NCBI RefSeq assembly: GCF_000002075.1
Contig: NW_004797408.1
Location: 841,963-905,962 of the forward strand
Reading direction: 5' to 3'
DNA length: 64,000 nucleotides
Source: Aplysia californica
Taxonomy: Eukaryota > Mollusca > Gastropoda > Aplysiida > Aplysiidae
Shown: piece after piece, positions 62,401 to 64,000 of the stretch
Numbering within the stretch: the stretch's first letter is position 1
How the letters are laid out: each line of letters opens with the position of its first letter
The notes under the pieces: model-generated
Seen by the model: the letters and a program-made list of their open reading frames with translations, nothing else
The model's database searches: none
What the model was told of the DNA's origin: nothing
Made by a program: the position numbers and the translations under genes

Positions 62401-63538
62401 TGACACCACACACACAAATAAACAATAGCAGATATGTAAAAAAACAAAGCACACATGTATTCCCAAACATTTGAAGAATCATGATGTACATACAACAAAA
62501 AAAACTACAGCAGCTTGTTCAGAATGGCTGGGGCCTTTCCAATCAGCAAGTATTTTTTTAACTTTTAGAAACCTGACTCACACAATAGCATACATTTTAT
62601 ATGCCTAATTTAATTCAAGCTTAGCATCTTGCACCAACTCGTTTTGAATTCCTAAGTGCTTCCGACCTACCAACCACTCCTAGACCAAAAAAGCAAGTTT
62701 TCATCAAAATAATACAAATGTATATCTTCATATCATTTACGTCCATTTGCACAAATATTTCACATAAACCCGAATAAACATTCGGATTTTCACTTCAATT
62801 TTGATAAGTCGCATGTCACCTGATAGAATTCAAGAGAAAAGTAAAAGATTTTCTGTAAATCCCATCAGGATTCTTTGAAGGGCAAAAAATAGTCTAGAGT
62901 TCCGATTTTATTCGTGTGAACACTATTTACTTGTGAAAAACCAGTTGCTTTGGTTGTCTCATTGAGTAGGTTGACATATAGAGGGGAAGAGTAATTTAAA
63001 ACTTGCAAGAGAAATAAAGGGCCCCTACTCAATATTAAATCAAAGTCCATTGTGACAGAGCCAAAAGCAATTAAAAAACAAACAAACCCCAGCCCATGAA
63101 CTCCGAGGATGGTGCATGAGACTGACAAAAGAAATTTTTTTAAAATGTTAAAATAATTAGTTCAATCAAGGACTAGCAATAGTCATTTGGCAAATTTATC
63201 TCTTGTATCTTGTCATAATTGAAACTTGATCAAAAATAGCCATGAGCACATCTCAATATGAAGGAAACATTAATATTCTTTCCCAAAATGTAATCTGCAA
63301 AGCAGGTACATCACCATGGCAGGTTCTGTCACACCTACCAATTTCTGTCCCAACATTGCTGTGAAGAATGGCTATGAGCATGGCCGTCTCAGCCACTAGT
63401 CGCTCAGGGGTGATCACTGGAGTCACGATGGCCTCCATGATCAAAGAGGTCATGGTCTCGTTAACATCAGCACGGCTGTTATCCAAGTACAGAGCCTCCA
63501 CTTGTGAACTGATAGCTTGCATTGCACCTTCACTGACC
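53201..63538 (-). CDS. NOM1: NOM1-like nucleolar MIF4G/MA3 protein, 3' part of gene in 9 exons (join of the entries below)
   Basis: NOM1 (yeast Sgd1) is a nucleolar protein with an eIF4G-type MIF4G domain and an MA3 domain, needed for small-subunit ribosome biogenesis; the human protein also targets protein phosphatase 1 to nucleoli through its N-terminus. Nine exons, phases compatible throughout, give 496 C-terminal residues, the length expected from the start of MIF4G to the end of a protein of about 860. Diagnostic strings are GFSLRKDD, NNNMRKIPSYDP, GRWWIVGSAWEG, REIIHVLLHCCLNEKEYNPF and VQFSVWDKF. The long basic N-terminal region lies right of the window. Several donors depart from consensus (GTTTGC, GTTCCT, GTGATG), but frame and homology support each junction. 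Confidence 0.95.
53796..54036. mobile_element. TIR MITE with CTGCAGTA..CTGACAA ends, copy 2 (last NOM1 intron)
   Basis: Starts CTGCCGTCCGCTGACAAAAT; the right end in reverse complement is CTGCAGTAAGCTGACAATAC. Interior blocks are as in the copy at 28872. About 240 bases, 240 bases from exon h. Confidence 0.82.
54279..54410 (-). CDS. NOM1: NOM1 exon h (MA3 domain, second part)
   Basis: 132 bases, 44 residues, phase 0 both ends: MTVQFSVWDKFKEIDQMSKP and LLSHLLLGKGLSLSIFK, matching human FQFSIWDKFRDLENL and LSLSILK. Acceptor TTATTTCAG; donor AAG/GTTCCT is weak. Confidence 0.95.
55317..55890. mobile_element. TA-flanked TIR element in a NOM1 intron
   Basis: TACAGTGGTTCCCGTTTAAC at the left; the reverse complement of the right end is TACAGTGGTGTTTGCCTTAC. 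AACAGCAA(C) motifs recur inside both arms (TTTAACAGCA, GTTAACAGCAACCTCC). It ends 71 bases from NOM1 exon g. No ORF. Confidence 0.72.
55962..56126 (-). CDS. NOM1: NOM1 exon g (MA3 domain, first part)
   Basis: 165 bases, 55 residues, phase 0 both ends: DFEDAFARLLRLGLNRSQER and EIIHVLLHCCLNEKEYNPFY. This is the most conserved part of the MA3 domain. Acceptor AATTTTCAG, donor ACG/GTAAGA. A TIR-bearing repeat ends 71 bases downstream of the donor. Confidence 0.97.
56585..56772 (-). other. unrecognised open frame in a NOM1 intron
   Basis: The minus strand encodes about 60 residues, including DALLKYVFSKPENNLALCTC, CKRPQRPAKN and LVPQERVLLDVDERG. The composition looks protein-like, with a cysteine cluster (C.CC), and the frame abuts the opposite-strand transposase fossil. 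It has no obvious splice partners in NOM1. It may be part of the same or another transposon; no function is proposed. Confidence 0.3.
56880..57805 (+). pseudogene. broken pogo/Tigger-type transposase, C-terminal part, in a NOM1 intron
   Basis: Antisense to NOM1. One frame reads KAEFHVSDLCSKNRVILYCL and KAHTSHLTQPLDQAFFGALK, the catalytic-domain end of pogo/Tigger DDE transposases (family pattern: ..N.I.L.CLPPHTSH.LQPLD..FF..LK). A later frame gives TFAGVLKNAWATAAQLETAI and EFIKSGLFPYNPDVV, the usual following block. Then comes a lysine/glutamate-rich stretch and, from 57524, a tail with MLCDKWWHTNN and ELFCCVD that recalls half a PHD-like zinc finger. At least two frame breaks; the N-terminal DNA-binding domains and the first DDE aspartate were not found. 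Confidence 0.82.
58430..58557 (-). CDS. NOM1: NOM1 exon f
   Basis: 128 bases. Contains GTISKQMLKLAKQQGMNTDI and RRHIFCILGTSE, matching human LELARKQRMNTDIRRNIFC. Acceptor CTATTTCAG; donor GAG/GTTTGC is non-consensus after GT. Phase 0 at its end. Confidence 0.93.
58780..58880 (-). repeat. SINE/MITE 3'-tail fragment with AGCGC/TATATAAATGC motif (NOM1 intron)
   Basis: AATAATAATAATAGACTGCA followed by TTTATATAGCGCTCTATCCC and TGAGCGCTTTATATCA: the reverse orientation of a GCGCTATATAAATGC(AGT)CTATTATTATT tail. Only about 100 bases. Confidence 0.5.
59176..59304 (-). CDS. NOM1: NOM1 exon e (MIF4G-MA3 linker)
   Basis: 129 bases. Contains DLLKADQVGRWWIVGSAWEG; GRWWIVGSAW is the hallmark block between the two domains in NOM1/Sgd1 proteins. 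Acceptor GCTGCTCAG; donor G/GTGATG is weak but leaves the right phase for the next exon. Confidence 0.94.
60466..60699 (-). CDS. NOM1: NOM1 exon d (end of MIF4G)
   Basis: 234 bases. Begins VGFSLRKDDPVRLKQAILDI and contains ARVRFMLDVLVAVRNNNMRK, near-identical to the human core motif. An in-frame stop just upstream fixes the acceptor as CCACATAAG/CG, which has a weak pyrimidine tract; the junction codon becomes threonine where human has asparagine. Donor G/GTATTT. Confidence 0.94.
61154..61247 (-). CDS. NOM1: NOM1 exon c (MIF4G)
   Basis: 94 bases: IIHSKLIFGIVEKFIESFQE then RDIELLLLVLK, matching human LIFDILKKLIGTFTEKDIEL. Acceptor TTTATTTCTTTAG, donor A/GTAAGT; ends in phase 1. Confidence 0.94.
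62106..62227 (-). CDS. NOM1: NOM1 exon b (MIF4G)
   Basis: 122 bases: AYFIQTVVKKFDELLQEVDY and LLIIASIYNFK, matching human GAHFLEAVV.KFDD and IAHLYNF. Acceptor GTCTTCTCAG, donor AAG/GTAAGC; phases join its neighbours. Confidence 0.95.
63339..63538 (-). CDS. NOM1: NOM1 exon a (start of MIF4G domain)
   Basis: 200 bases; the first base completes a codon from an exon outside the window. Contains VEALYLDNSRADVNETMTSL and AETAMLIAILHSNVGTEIG, matching human QLEELY..SR.D.NDTLT and HVLLVSILHHTVGIEVG. Acceptor TTTCCTCACAG, donor G/GTAGGT. Confidence 0.94.
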
Positions 63539-63584
63539 CTGTGAGGAAAATAATAAAGGTCTTCAATAGCCTAGGGTGGCCTAG

Positions 63585-64000
63585 AATTGGACAAAATTTC
63601 ACCACATTTTATACATGTAGCAAGCATAGTATGGGTTCTTCAAATACGCAATATAAGTTTTTTTAAAAGTTTCATTGCCATGGAGACAGTGGGCATATTG
63701 GATTTTGTTTAAGTGTCTTACACAGTTAATATCCCACTTATTTTTAATGGGAATAGGAGGTTATTTTGCATGCATGTTAAGAAACAATAGTTCTAACAAT
63801 AGTATGTAAAATTTTCCTGAAATGAAAATGAAATTTTTTTCTTAAGGTAGCATTTAACGCTGTCAAAATCTGTGAAAGTTTACACTCCAGACAACATCAA
63901 CAAAAATCTATCCCATATTATACAATGTAGTGCTATATAAAATTCAAGACAATTTTTTATTGTTACGTCTTCTCTTCTTTCAGTGAAAATTACATGAAGC
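63585..64000. repeat. interspersed repeat F, copy 2 (runs off the window)
   Basis: Partner of 11105-11480: GTATGGGTTCTTCAAATACG, CCATGGAGACAG, CAGTTAATATCCCACTTA, TTATTTTGCATGCATGTTAA and CACTCCAGACAACATCAACA. It starts about 50 bases upstream of NOM1 exon a. Confidence 0.78.

Overview
This is a window of animal nuclear DNA. Its AT-rich introns, dense microsatellites and very many short interspersed repeats fit a lophotrochozoan, most likely a mollusc; that assignment is inference from overall character, not from a marker gene. Two protein-coding genes can be read exon by exon, both on the minus strand and head to tail.

The first is a complete alpha-catenin gene of 20 coding exons, start codon at 41761 and stop at 16340. 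Every intron has GT..AG ends and compatible phases, and the exons add up to a 902-residue protein, against about 906 in vertebrate alpha-E-catenin. It links the cadherin/beta-catenin complex to F-actin at adherens junctions. Points of note are an 18-base micro-exon near the C-terminus, a 61-base exon for an acidic serine-rich linker, and a splice acceptor just upstream of the start codon that implies at least one non-coding first exon.

The second, 53201 to the right edge, is the 3' part of a NOM1-type gene (nucleolar protein with MIF4G and MA3 domains; the yeast relative is Sgd1, 40S ribosome biogenesis). Nine exons give 496 residues; the N-terminal part lies beyond the window.

The run of 100 N at 24348-24447 is flanked by two near-identical copies of about 2.35 kb that carry alpha-catenin exons 15 and 16. 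The copies break at homopolymer tracts and differ by one 48-base indel. They look like two overlapping contigs (probably two haplotypes) placed side by side, not a real exon duplication.

The rest is transposon debris: 0.9-1.4 kb (LINE 3' end), 4.2-8 kb, 17.6-19.2 kb, 22.9 kb, 27.3 kb, 37.9 kb, 40.6 kb, 42.2 kb, 44.1-47.2 kb, 51.2-52.8 kb and 55-58 kb. Visible families are: an interspersed repeat with a conserved 7-bp-stem hairpin near one end; elements with termini close to TACAGTCGAACCTGCC (Tigger/pogo-like), matched by a broken pogo/Tigger-type transposase in a NOM1 intron; short TTAA-flanked piggyBac-like elements; a TIR element ending CTGCAGTA..CTGACAA; nearly palindromic foldback elements; tRNA-headed SINEs; and LINE C-terminal fragments. 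No gene was recognised in 1-14.5 kb or between the two genes (41.8-53.2 kb), apart from a promoter-like patch near 49.6-49.75 kb. No convincing tRNA, rRNA, CRISPR or bacterial system is present.
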